DNA of 64,000 nt, taken from positions 1-64,000 of the forward strand of contig CAJQUW010001438.1 of NCBI GenBank assembly GCA_907163375.1, given 5' to 3'. The translations under genes were made by a program, and so were the position numbers. Source of the stretch: Prostheceraeus crozeri (Eukaryota; Platyhelminthes; Polycladida; Euryleptidae). Below, one piece after another: positions 48,140 through 60,800 of this stretch. Below the pieces are notes generated by a model. The model had not been told where the DNA came from and made no database searches. It was given only the letters and a program-made list of their open reading frames with translations. How positions within the stretch are numbered: the first letter of the stretch is position 1; every line of letters starts with the position of its first letter.

Positions 48140-50340
48140 CTCGAGCAGTGAAATAAAATAATTGATAGTCAAGGTGTTTGACAGCCTATACAAATCCCTT
48201 GAAATTTTTCAGATCATTATGTGGACATATAAAGAGTTCTAAAATCGTTGCTTGTTCGCAATTGGTAGGACAACATTGATTCAGAGACAGCAGATAACCA
48301 TAGCAATATATTCAGTATATTGTGCTAGCGTTTCGGTCGTCTAGTTATATGCGTCTTCTATACGGCCTTGTAAAATTTAATACAAGATTTAATTTTCTTC
48401 AAAGGCAATCGAAGTTGATTATCCTCACAATTTAAGCCCATCGAAATAATTCCCTCGTAGCTAATGACCTCGAAATCTTCACCGAAGCAGCAGCCAGCCT
48501 TTGAATTTTCAGTAAAATAGTTAGAAATGGTTTTGACAAGGATAGCGAATTTACTAACACCGAGTCTATAACAAAAACTCTGACTTCGAGTAGATGGTAC
48601 AGTAATGTGCGGCATTCTTCTAATTTGCTAAATGGCTGATCAGGACCTCAACAGTCTTACTGTTTTAGTCTAATTTTGGATGACAAAAATTGAGATTCTG
48701 TCTCACGAATATGTCGCATGTACCTGGCGTCAATTTGACACTGGCAATTGTAATTTCTTGAAGTGACATGAATTGATTAACGACTGAGAACAAAGATGGG
48801 TGTGACAGAAGCAGATCATTGAACTCTCATTCACCGTATTATCTCATTCTGTAACTAATTAGAACATTTGAATGACATGCGTAAATAAGAACGTACTGAT
48901 CGGCATCTCGTGGCTGGAAGCTGCACAGAGGTGTGATCGTGACAGATAGTGGAAGCTCTCAATTCTCTTCTCTATTCATTGAGGTGTGTCTCATATCATT
49001 GCCACAAGATGTGAAAATTATGCTGTTAATTGCTCTAAAAATGCAGAAATGATAACATCGCGCTACCACTGGCTCTCACCTCCTAAAAGTTCCTAAGACA
49101 TTCCTTACAATTAAACAATTTTTCCGATCAAGGGAAGAAGTGGAATCTTAAGTCATTGCCTATCCTATCCGTCAAACAGCAGGCTCAAACCCGGGGAAGC
49201 ATTCGATCTCAACATAATTTCTATGGTTGGCCAAAGGATTGAGTCCCTCAAAAATTTGTAGACATTTTTTACGAAATTTGACTGTATTTAGACTATTTAT
49301 AGTCGTTTTCGGCTTCTTTTGTGTGACAATTCACTTACAATAGCAACTACTTCCAGGCGACCTCGGAGTCGATCTTACATTTCACTTACATGTTATTACT
49401 GGAAAAGAATGCAGGCATCCTGAGGTATGATATGCACGTATGTTTATGGGATCAACATATATTAGATGAATTTAAAGCAGCACTCTAAAGTGAAAAATCT
49501 CAAAATTAACAGATGTTGCCATTTCAATCCACAATACTCTATGATGACAGAAATTTCTTCAAGTTTCTGACTTGTAAACTTTCTAAACTGTAGATTTCTA
49601 TTTGGCGATATACATGTATATACATTATTCTATTCAAAAGTAGAAATTCTGTGCACAAAGTCAACAGAAGTCGGCCGGAGTCGAAGTAAACTCAAGGCCG
49701 GCCCCCGAATTCCGATGCACATGTCATTGTTTTCCTTCATATTTTCATTATAGCAAAGCTTTCGTGCTGCATAGATGACAATATGATATATGACAATATA
49801 TGACAATCAAAGACATGTTTTTTCTGTTTCCGCTACCAAACGTCTTTGTTGTAGAATCTCCCACTGTAATCTCACTGTACATGACTGTCTGCCTCTGTGC
49901 TAATCACTTTTATTACAATATCTAAAGATTAAAGATTCAAGGTCGCTACATTTCAAGAAATGTGCAGAATTTTGACGTCAGTGTAATTGTATCTAGACGT
50001 GTGCGACAGCGCCGCGCGCCGCCGCCGATGCAAATTGACAGCGCGCCGACATTTGGTGCAGTCACGCCTCCGCCGCCGGTCAATTCAGACCGGCGCGCCG
50101 TTCAGTGTTTTCTGCAGCAAAATTTCTATCAACTTAAACAATTAATGTTCTTCATGCAAAAATCTTTCTTTTTTGAGGACAAACTGACTTCCTTTTGACA
50201 TTCCTTAATCATACAGTGATGACGTAAACTGATGTGATCTTTGTTTTCGGAACATACTTCGTACTTCTAGACTTGCTCAAACATATTTTATGAAGAGCAA
50301 TATATTATCCAATATCCTCTTTCTAGTAGAGCATTAAATA
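48140..50340. other. No gene; high-GC patch at 49990-50105
   Basis: An 85-codon minus frame at 48358-48615 has no recognisable domain. At 49990-50105 there is a GC-rich patch with GCGCGCC and GCCGCCG words, and GGTCAATTCAGACC resembles GATCAATTCAGTTA just inside the left end at 46603. It may be a subterminal part of the hAT element that follows. Confidence 0.4.
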
Positions 50341-50367
50341 TGATCCTTCACGCATAACGACGATGCA

Positions 50368-52496
50368 ATGGAAGAACGACATGGCATCAGCGGCAAAGCA
50401 TCTTCACAAAGCAAAGAAGAGATAGAATCGAAGCGTCGAACTTTCTTTGAAGTCAAAAAGAGAAACAATTCTACGACCATTGATCAGAAACTGAAATGGA
50501 CTCCGGCGAGTGACATATGTGCTTGGTTCGCAAGAGACATGATCCCTTTCAGTAAAGTTGAAGGTGAGGGCTTTAAAGATTTTTGTATCAAGCAAGGTCT
50601 TATTGATGAAAATGAACCTCGGCAGCTTCCAACTCGATCTGCTCTTTCTAGAGGTGCTTTCACAGATTTGTATTCTGCTGGCTTGAACGTAGTGAAAGGC
50701 ATCCTTTCATCTAGTCCTGTACACGCTGCAATTTGCATCGATCTTGGTATGGACAATCACAAACGTCTAAGCTACAATGGTATCACCTATCATTTCATCG
50801 ATGATTCTTGGACTCTGATAGCCATTACTTTAAAAACTTCTGTTCTCTATGATCGACACACTGGTGTGAATATCACTGAAGACGTTTTGCAGACACTAAA
50901 ATTGTTTGATCTTCAAAACAAAAAGCTTCAGTATGTTCGTGACGAAGGAAAGAATGTGAAAAAAGCTTGTCGTCTTCTTGGGAACGTCGGACATCCGTGC
51001 TTAGGACACGCAATCCACAATAACGTTCTGAGGGAAGGAATATTGAAGGTGATGGAACTATCCACTCTGCTGAAAAGATGTCGTCAGCAATACAAAGCTT
51101 TGATTTACAAAACAGGCGAACTGTTGCAAGATGATTTGCTGGATGACGGTGACGTCACTGAAACTGAAGAGCTTCTCGATAACTTGAATGATGTTGAGGA
51201 AGAAATCTTACTTAACGAACAATTTGCTTCTGCTGACGAAATGGAAAATTGTCATGATGATGATGAAGGTAAGGGCTTGTTTGTGTTGCAAATGATGAAC
51301 TTTTGATTGACAATGTCTAGATTGGAAATCTATGAAAATCTGCCTTCTTTAGTAATCTACGCAATTGTAGTAGTAGCTGCATTCTATTGAAATCTACATG
51401 TACATGTACAAGTATTTTGATATATTGACTGTATGCTATGTGTTATGATATAGGCCTATGCAGGAGAAAAACCACTTTTGGTGGACTCGAATAAGTCTAC
51501 TAAAATGGCAAGTCGTTCACAAGCTTTTGGACTATGTCCTTCAACAGGAGAAAGCTGGTGAAAGCCATTTGAAGGACATAGTCCGAAAGCTTGTGATCGA
51601 CAAGCTTTAACCAAGTACAACCACTAACACAAAAATCAAATTCCTATGATAATTAGGCATCTAAATAACAGAACGTCGAAATGAAAAACAGCATCTTATC
51701 ACTTTTCTATGATGTAGCTAGGAGGACATGGGTCCAACTTTGTTTAAGTTTCATTGGGCTCAACACTTCATTTTCGAGTCAGCTACTGTCAGTTTCATGA
51801 ACACTAACTATTCTTTCAGATAACAACAATGCAACTAGAATCAAGATTGACTGTCCAACTCGCTGGAATAGCATACTGCGCATGTGCCAAAGTGTTATTC
51901 ATAACAGAAAAAGGATCAACAAATTACTCGATTCTTTGGAAAAATCTGAATTGAAATTGAATAAGCGTGAAGCATCCATTCTTGAAAATTTTGTTTCATT
52001 TCTGTCTCTGTTCAATAATCTGACAATATCTCTATCAAGTGAAACTGGGCCCACAATTAACAGGGCTTTAGCAACCAGAATCTTGATAAAAACTAAGTTG
52101 CAAAATGCCGATGACAATTGTGAAGCAGTTCGAAAATTGAAAGAAAACATGAGAATAGGATTCGAGAAAAGGTATCCAGTTTCAGAACATGTCTTGATTT
52201 CTGCTTTGCTGGATCCTCGGTTTTGTCGATTGGATGATATATCTCATCAACTTAACTTGCGTGGAGAGACTAGATCTAGTTTTCTCGAAAGGATGCGTGC
52301 AACATATTGTAAATCTACTGCCAATATTGTCAATACACTACGGGCCGAAGTCGACCAGCCGAACCCGGGCCGACTTAGGGGCGTCCGGACACGTCGCGGA
52401 TCAGCGCTTAAGAAAATACTCTTGAGGTTCAGCATGAAAGTGATGGTTTGTAATAACTACAAGTTTGCAACTACTAATAGTTGCAAACTTGAATAG
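50368..52496 (+). CDS. hAT-family transposase, two exons, C-terminus replaced
   Basis: Exon 1 (50368-51268) joins exon 2 (51820-52496) in frame across a GT-AG intron (GAAG|GTAAGG, TTCTTTCAG|ATAAC), giving 525 codons. hAT marks: N-terminal WFARDMIPFSKVEGEGFKDF; first catalytic Asp D125 in ICIDLGMDNHKR; second Asp D192 in VRDEGKNVKKA; C211-LG-H214 like the hAT C-x2-H motif; PTRWNS at 313-318; and VLISALLDPRF later. The family cuts and pastes DNA with an RNase H-like fold. No BED zinc finger precedes it. Recognisable sequence ends near 52340. The C-terminal catalytic Glu/dimerisation domain is missing, replaced by GC-rich and family R repeat sequence, so the copy should be inactive. Confidence 0.85.
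51512..51601. repeat. 33-bp-arm hairpin in the hAT intron
   Basis: Arms 51512-51544 and 51569-51601 are complementary at about 31 of 33 positions around a 24-base loop; the core is GGACTATGTCCTTCAA. It lies wholly within the predicted intron at 51269-51819. It could be a tiny snapback element or a structured intron segment. Confidence 0.8.
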
Positions 52497-53224
52497 TAAT
52501 AAGTTTGCACGTTGCAGGCACAACATTTCGCAATATCAGCGCTCACTCAGTGATCAAATTGTTCATTGCAGAACTTTTATCTTTAGAAAAATTTTTATTT
52601 TATTGAACCCTAGAATATTTTGACCACTAGAAGCTTCCTTGTGGAGGCGGGATATAGTATGCATATTATATATATAGTATAGCAGACAAATTATTACTGT
52701 ATTAATATCATTATTATGTCAATAGCCACCTGTGTCATTATTTTCATTATCCGTTTCCAATTTGCTTTTGTTTGATTGACTTTGAAAATGTATGTAGTTA
52801 GCATCATCATAAATTATAAAGTTGCCTACAACTCATTAGACTGGTAAATAGGTCATTACGCGTATTACTTCTCATCTATCAAGACATGATGTCAAAGTGC
52901 GAATAATTGCATTATATTGTATATCACCATCATATTCTATTGCAATATATAACTCTCGCTTAGACGGAGCACGAGCAGACCCACCACTCATGCATTTCAT
53001 GTATGCTATGTGGAAATTCAATAATGTCTAATGGCATAAGTCGACCAAATGTCTGACGATCGAAGCCTTAACTAACCGGTATAGAGACGCCAGCCACCGT
53101 CCCATCCTGTCAGGCCGATCTTGAAAACGCCGGCTGCCGACCCAGTCGCCGGCCGACCGTTTTCATGACGCCGGGCACCGGCCTGTCCGCCAAAAACCAG
53201 GCCGGTTCCAACCCTGGGATCCGC
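52396..53224. repeat. Near-copy of the right half of the 46603-48128 element
   Basis: From CTCTTGAGGTTCAGCATGAA (52419) to GGTTCCAACCCTGGGATCCG (ending 53224) it follows 47404-48136 with few differences: a 40-base palindromic insertion near 52465-52500 and short AT insertions near 52660 and 52920. It includes the same high-GC terminus. It begins GCGGATC (52396) and ends GATCCGC (53224), and it abuts the truncated hAT transposase frame. Confidence 0.85.
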
Positions 53225-54820
53225 CCGAGTAAAAAAAATATGCTATGCTTAATAGGAAGTTTAGTAAGCACCATAGATAAACTGCCAAGTTTTATAATAA
53301 TTGCCTAGTATGGTGCTGCGAAAGTCGTCCATCCTCTGCTTGGCAAGTTTGACCCAGTAAGCTGTGTGCAATTTATGACAATTGCATTAAAAGTGCATTA
53401 TGACAATTTGACTGAGGTCTACGCTTCCCGTAGTTGCTGCCGATCCCTTCTTTCAGAAAGCAGTCCACATGTCTTTCGAAGGATTATGAAAGCAAGGGAA
53501 CGGTATAGTTCACCTTACAGCCTGACAGCACGAACTGTCATATTTATCCACATTACTTGCTATGGTACGTCATTTGGCATTCGCCGATTTGGAGCATGAA
53601 ATATCGATTCAAATGAATATCGTCGAGGTAAGTTACTTCTAAAAACCACTTTCAACACAGCATGTGCCAAACCCGTAACTTTGTTGTGAGATTTATCTAT
53701 GTCATTGAAGGGAAAATTTATCGCATGACAATTTGTCGGTAAATCCACAACATTAATGTCTCCATAGCACAGTGTTCAAGTGCTTGTCCTAGCGATCTTT
53801 CGGTCCAGAAGTCGGGCCCCGAGTGTCATTGGAAGTCGTCAGGAAGGACACCGAGCTAAAAAAAATCACAACGTTCAGCACCGTCGAAGCCCCCTGGATG
53901 GGAGAGTATATTGACGTTTAACTATTATCACTTATCAAAATGTTTCCAAAATGAAAACAATTCGTTTATGTATTCCACACGAATAGTAGAGATCACCGAC
54001 TAAGTCAGTTTACAGCACGCGTCAATCTTAGCAGAAATAAATGAAAAATAAGTTGTCTCTGCCATGTAAGTTGACAGTTAATTTGACTGGTAGCTTGTGC
54101 GGATAAATACGGTAAGCAGGCCGTATTGTACAATTTAACTTCAAATCATAATTAGTCATAATAGTCAAATCCCAACTGAAACAACTGCTATCCATATGAA
54201 AAAATACTTGTTGTAATTTGGATTTGATGATTGAACATGACATATTATAATTTGAAATTAAAATGCTTCTGGCCAGTGAGATTCATAACTAGTCTAAAGT
54301 GCTTTAGGATGGCAATAATATTACAATATTGGTCGAATAGTAACATGCATAACATGCATCGTAGAAAAACGACTGCTTCCCTGACTGATAAATACCGATT
54401 CACAATGCGGCAACTATCAAATTCATTTACAATGCATCACACAGAATTAGATTTCGCCAACTAAAGCGCGCCAGTTAATATGAAGCACTGACTTGTTGAA
54501 AACGATGGCACATGAAGAAACTAACGAAGTGTGGAGAAAAGAATTCTCAATACATTAGAATAGGAAAAATCCATTCATCGCTTGCTTTCCTTCAAATTCG
54601 AAGAATTCAGATTATAGCTTACAAGGATAGAAGTTGGTAGGTGTAAAAAATTACTTCACTGTCCATTCCTAGCAAAATTCATCAATAAATGTACAGCGAT
54701 GTAAGTCCGTTATAACACGAACGCCACTGGTGTCCATGACTTATTGCTACACAAAATAGTGTGCCATTTCATCACTCCTCCCCTCTAGGAAACGGAGATA
54801 GAGCGGGCTGAATCTCATTC
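53225..54820. other. No gene recognised
   Basis: Frames of at most 77 codons. I looked here for a continuation of the hAT C-terminal domain and did not find one. About 54497-54625 weakly resembles 22276-22455. Confidence 0.5.
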
Positions 54821-54825
54821 TGTGC

Positions 54826-57800
54826 TCAATCATGTTCAAAATCATTCACAATCTTAACGCCATAAAAATTGTCATTATCCACCTTATGAATTATTGCATG
54901 ATGAGTCAATGTCTGTACATCAATAATTTTCAATTCACCCTTCCTTAATATCTTGTAACATGATATGTTACCGAAATGACGCTTCACATTGACATCCAAA
55001 TGAGGAATAGCATAAGACACAAAATCGTCTATCACTACATACAATCGACACAAACATTCAAATTCATTATGATTTTTCAAAATAACTTTTATCTTAACAA
55101 ACTGAAATTCATTTTCTATAAATGCGTAATAAGAAGCACAGTTAAATCTCTTACCGTAAGCATAGCTATGGAAACACTTACCATCAACATCTATTTTTGA
55201 AAAGAAAGTGGAATTCGCAAGCGTAATGTTCAAACGCTCTAAATGTTGGACATCTTTAGCGCTCACATTATGCATAACTATAAACTTCCGAGACAATTTC
55301 GACCGTTCTGTATACTTTTGCAGGCGCAAAAATCTTTCCGCAATTTGATGTCCTTGTTTTTTGCGGCCAGTTTCAGATCTCTTAAGGAAACGATTCACAT
55401 TTTCAAAAACATTTGCCGATGTCGTGGTCAGTCTGCCGAAGTTTTTTACCTGGTTTGGTAGATGAATCAGGGCATGAAGAGAGCATATTTTAACACCCTC
55501 ACCAAAAAGTCTGATCATTAGTTTCTGAAAGATGTGAAGCAGTTTACCCGACGACGAAATGAAGTCATCGTCAATCACTTCACAAGACAATGAATATATA
55601 GATGACGAAAAGCACGAATAAAGGAGGATGATGTCTTCCCTGCTACACGTCGTCGAATCGAAGTTCGACATGTAGAGACATAAAGGGGAAAAGTACAGCA
55701 AAAATATCTTGTGCTCTTGAGCTTTCCACAGACACAATTCCCGTGATGCATCTCTGGGCCGCCTTCGGAAGTAGTGGGGAACCTTGATTGACGATAACAG
55801 CGTTGAAAGCATGTCAACATGTATCAGTTTTTTTTCAATCAATGTATGCAGCAACCTTTTAGCAATCCCAAGGTACACCAAATGCATAGTGTCGAAAGGC
55901 ACGGACCGCGGAAGTCTCAAGATTGAAGATAGAGGCGACATACCTTTGACACCATACACTGGGTTTTCAGCAGTTCTTTGCAACTGATGTTGTCGATGGG
56001 AATTTTCTCCTCGCAAACGTATCTGATTTTCTATGGGAAATATCATTTTGTGAAGTTCAGAGTCGTAAGAGCCGCGAACCAAACATAGGGGACATCCGTA
56101 TCTAAAATTGAGATAGACTACATCAACAGGGTTGCTACACGATAATTCTTCATTTTTAGGCAGGCACAAGAGATTTGAGCATTTGAACTAACGCATTACA
56201 AACAGACAATTAAAGAATTTCAATTTGTAAAAACTGAATTCAAGCACCTAAAATGAAATGCAAATGAAATTCATGAATATCCTCGTTCCTAGTGCCATCG
56301 ATTGGACTGCCTTTCGTAAAAAAGGGACATCATGTAGAAAATGCCTTTACCGTACATTATAAAATAATTAGAAAATCTGGGAATATCTGGGGAACCGGTG
56401 GTCAATGAAATACGTATCGTAGTTTGTAATAATTTTTCTAATTCGTACATTTTTTATATTTCCTATCAATATAAACACTTGGCCTATTCCCAGATTTTCT
56501 AATTCTTTTAAAAAGGGACATATTGAACACAATGTACACATGCGAGTGCATGTGCCACAGATCAGTTATTTCACAACTGGTTATAAGGCTAAGTACTTCC
56601 ATGTATCGCAAGCACCCCAACTTAATAATAAAATTTTCAGGGGAATTTTGCATAGTGCATGCAGGCTGGTCAAATAAATTTTCGGAAAAAATAGAGACCT
56701 TGAATTTCATCATTGAAAACATTTATAAGGCCTCTAGAAATAATCATATATTAGGCCTATTGTATACTAATTGGAATTCATATTGACTTCTGACCCGACT
56801 GTAGCGAAAAATATGAGGACTCCATCATTCTTTTTTGGGACATGTATACGCGAGTGATTTTTTGTCTCATATAAAAATACACGATAATCGGTTGTGTACA
56901 CGATAAACATCAATTATTTCTATAAAATATCTAATGGACAACAGATCACATTCATTCAGTCTATCTTAATAGACCAGTTCGAAATAAACAGATTCCCTTG
57001 ACAATATATATATATAAATATATAAACATATATATATATACATTCGTATGCATGACAAGACAACTCAGGACAGATGTGATTAGGTAAAAAAGACACATAA
57101 AAATAAAAGTCATGCTCAGACTTAAAAGGAAGTTTGATTAAAAACGGACACTAGCCAGCCAAGTACTGGCTACTTCAGAGGCAGAGTGAAGTTCAGCGAG
57201 GCCGCCGATGCCGTCACGAAGAGCTGTGACAGGGCAGTCCTTCACGATATGTGCCATAGTCTGAGGCAATGGATTATGTATCTATTGACAAATATTATTA
57301 TTTTATTATCTATTATCAAATATCTCCCTTGACAATGCAAATTTATAAAGCTTCACACGATGCATGGAATTTAAATGAGGGTACTGCATAGACTACATCG
57401 GTACTCAACAGTTACGAAGTATGTGATTTAATAGCATATTGGTGTATGTATATTTTCAAAAATAGTCAAATGTACAGATTATGACTATCATTCCCATGAT
57501 CACGAAATAAAGATACAAATATCTGGGACATTACGATTATGATTTTTGAAACAATTCATCACAATAAAACAGCGTTCAATAAAGTCAACGAAATTGCTAC
57601 AAAAATTTTAAAGAATGATGCAAGTCTATGGAAAATTCGGAGTATAGAAACAGCTGCAAAACAAGAACTTGCGACAACGACCTATCAATACTTAGAATCT
57701 TACGATACAGCGTACTTTATGAAGGAGTCGGTACACAAATCCATTTTATCGGTACTGAACCTGCACAGATAAGCTACATTCGTCCATACTTTATAACACA

Positions 57801-60800
57801 TATAAAAAGAAAATGAACACAAAAGGCAAAAGGACTATTTATTTGTCTCACTGCACGTTTGATAACTCACAAGGCTTGTTTCAACAGGTCGAAAGCAACC
57901 GGTATAAACTCTTCTTAGCACGAAATCTCTCTAAAAAGTTCTGCCTTTACGAGAAAGCATAAAACACAGCGTTGAAATAATCACTGAACAGTTCATGTTA
58001 TGTACATGCTGAGTAGACTGAGTGAGAGCAACATCCCGTCTGACGGAGAACGGCTGCAACACGTTGGCAAGTTTTCACCCATAAGATTCTTGACATGTTT
58101 CACAACCCGTTCAAGGAGGTTGAGATGCGTTTCTGGGGCGCCAGCCAACAGATGACAACAATACTCCATCAGAGGAGGAATAGTAGACTTGCTGAGATAG
58201 AAGACAGTCTGTGATGGAAGATAGCAGCTGACTCGATAGAGACTACCAATTTAGTCACTAGGCAGTCTGGGAGGTCATTGATATGCAGCAGAAAAAGAGT
58301 GGGTCCCAACATTGACCCTTGAGGAACTCCTGCACTGACAATCTTGGAGGAGACTTTTGGCCATCCAAGATGACAGATATCTGCCGGTCACTAAGGAAAG
58401 AAGCAAGAAGCTTGCGTAGTTGAGCAGCAACTCCATTAACTTAAGTTTCCTAAGGAGTCCCTGGTACCAGACTTTATCGAATGGCTTGGAAATAACGTAT
58501 TAAGTTATATAAAGTATGTGAATACATGTATGCACAGTGCTACACATACAATCACGTATGTACATTTACGTGATGTCGATGACAAGATGAATACGTAAGC
58601 TATATAGCTACCGGCGCTGTCTTTTATATTCTCTCGTGTCACTTAATATCCATGATGAAATTATTTGAAATAGCTGATTTGAAGTATAAGACCTAAGAAG
58701 CTTGACAATATGTATTATAATTGATTGTGCATTGATTGTTTAGGGAACTGGGCCAAAAATAAGGACTAATAGGGACCACTTGGCCACCCTGAGTACATGT
58801 ATATAAAAAATGCGTTATGTGATGTCAAAAGGACAGAAAGCACCAAGTGTACAGCATGTAAGCACAGCTAAAGCATATGCGGCTTAAATTAGGACTGCTC
58901 GGTGCAACGATTCTTCTGTTTGCACCGGCTCTCGGGCCGGTGCACCGGAATGCGCGAGCTTCGATCAGATTGAAGATCAAATGTGTAGTTTCAATTGTAT
59001 TTCATTCATTCATTGTTGTCTTCGTCACAGAAATTGGAAAGTGTTTTGAGCATTAATCTATAACTATGAAAGACAATTCTATCTATCAATTCAGTTCAAA
59101 TCTTAAAATTCTACATCATAAAAATGAAACCATTTGAAAATCCCGACTATATCATAAAATAACCGATGCATTCCTTGATGTGGAGGAAAATGTGAAAAGA
59201 AAAAGAAACGAAATTAGCCCATATTAGCCCAAATTCAGAAAGATGCAAACTTCTGTATTATATGCGTAACTATGGATGCAAAACGACATAAATGAATGAT
59301 ATTTTTTTTATTAACATTTTCCGAGCGAAAAAACGGAAAAAACTGGGTGTCAGTTAAAACTGACACTGGGATAAAACGCTATAAGACGGTGTCAGTGAAA
59401 ACTGACGCTGGCACATCTGCTGTAAAAAGATGTGTCACCCTTAAACGTGGAATAGTTTGAAACAATCTGGGTGCAAACCCACATTGCACTTTTTGCACAT
59501 GTACACGGTCGTTCCTTTGCATCCGAATTGTCCGCATCTACGCTGGTTTCCTCTTACAGGCCAGTGTCCGATGCCGTCAAAGCGAATTTCATTTGGAACT
59601 CCTTTCTTTGATGGGAGGTGTTGAATTGTAGCTATTTTCTTTTGAGAGTACCTGAAATTGTAACATTACGATAAAGATAAGCAAGAAGACACTTTCTCAA
59701 GACAATTACGTACTTGTTGATGAAGGTTTTCGCAATTGCTCGACGGAATCCACGGTGGTCAAGAGACTCAACATTGTCTTGCAATTTGTACAAATAGTAG
59801 GCATTTTGAACAGCCAAGTCAAGACCGAAGCGGAAAAGAGGCCACCACCATTTTTTTGACCTGATGTTTGTTATGTAGCAGCTCAAGTTCTGATCTACTC
59901 GATCGACGCCTCCCATTCCGGTATTGTAGGTTTGAATGAGACGCGGGATCGGAACAGTCGCTCTTTTGCGCTCAGCTCGTAAAAACCGCGTTGTGGTTCC
60001 CATGGGCAATGCTCCATCAAAAGTCGAAGCAACCGTCACAGCTTTGTTGTCCTTCCACCGGGAAACGCAGATGTTGTCAGTCTTTTCTAGGACAGTATGA
60101 CAGGTGCCTCTTGGATCTTTCTTCATTTCTTTACTGGGTTTCAATAGAGCTTTCAAGTCTCGGTTCTCTCGGAGTGTTCCGGTCGCAGCAATTCCACGTT
60201 TAGCTAAGTTTGCCAACAAAGGGATACTAGTAAAGAAATTATCGAAAACAAGATGATAGTGCAGCAAATCTTTTCCTGGTAGTTCATTGAGCAAGTTGAA
60301 GACAACTGACTCTCCAAGAGGCTCAGTTTTTTCTAGTGCTTGTTTTCCTTGATAAGGGTAAAAAGCAATCACGTATCCTGTAGGTGTTGCAGCCATCCAA
60401 ACTTTGTACCCAAACTTGATGGGCTTCCCGTGCATGAATTGTCTTGCGCCATGCTTGCCATAGTATGGAACCATGGCTTCATCAATGCTCACCGTTTGCT
60501 GTTGTACAAAGTTTTCCTTGCATTTTTCATTCAGATAATGAAGAAAGGGTCTAACTTTGTCAAACTTGTCACTTTTCTCAAGATTATCATTGTCTGCCAA
60601 ATGAAGATTTGTCAATATTGATTCGAATTGATTTCGACTCATGGAACCTGCAACAGCTTCGTTCTTGCAATCCTGCGAATTTTCGCAAAACATCCTCCTT
60701 CTTGGCAGTGAAACATATCCACTAATCAAAAGTATAGCTAAGAAAAGCTTGAAATCTTCATGATTAATTTGAAACGCTTCTCTACCTCTCATAGTGGCAT

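Noticed and set aside
49962-50198. 78-codon frame in the GC-rich patch
   Set aside because: Arginine/proline-rich composition simply reflects GCGCGCC/GCCGCC repeats; more likely subterminal element sequence than a gene.
53366-53599. Continuation of the hAT transposase beyond the inserted repeat
   Set aside because: I translated the region and saw no hAT dimerisation motif, so I do not join it to the gene.
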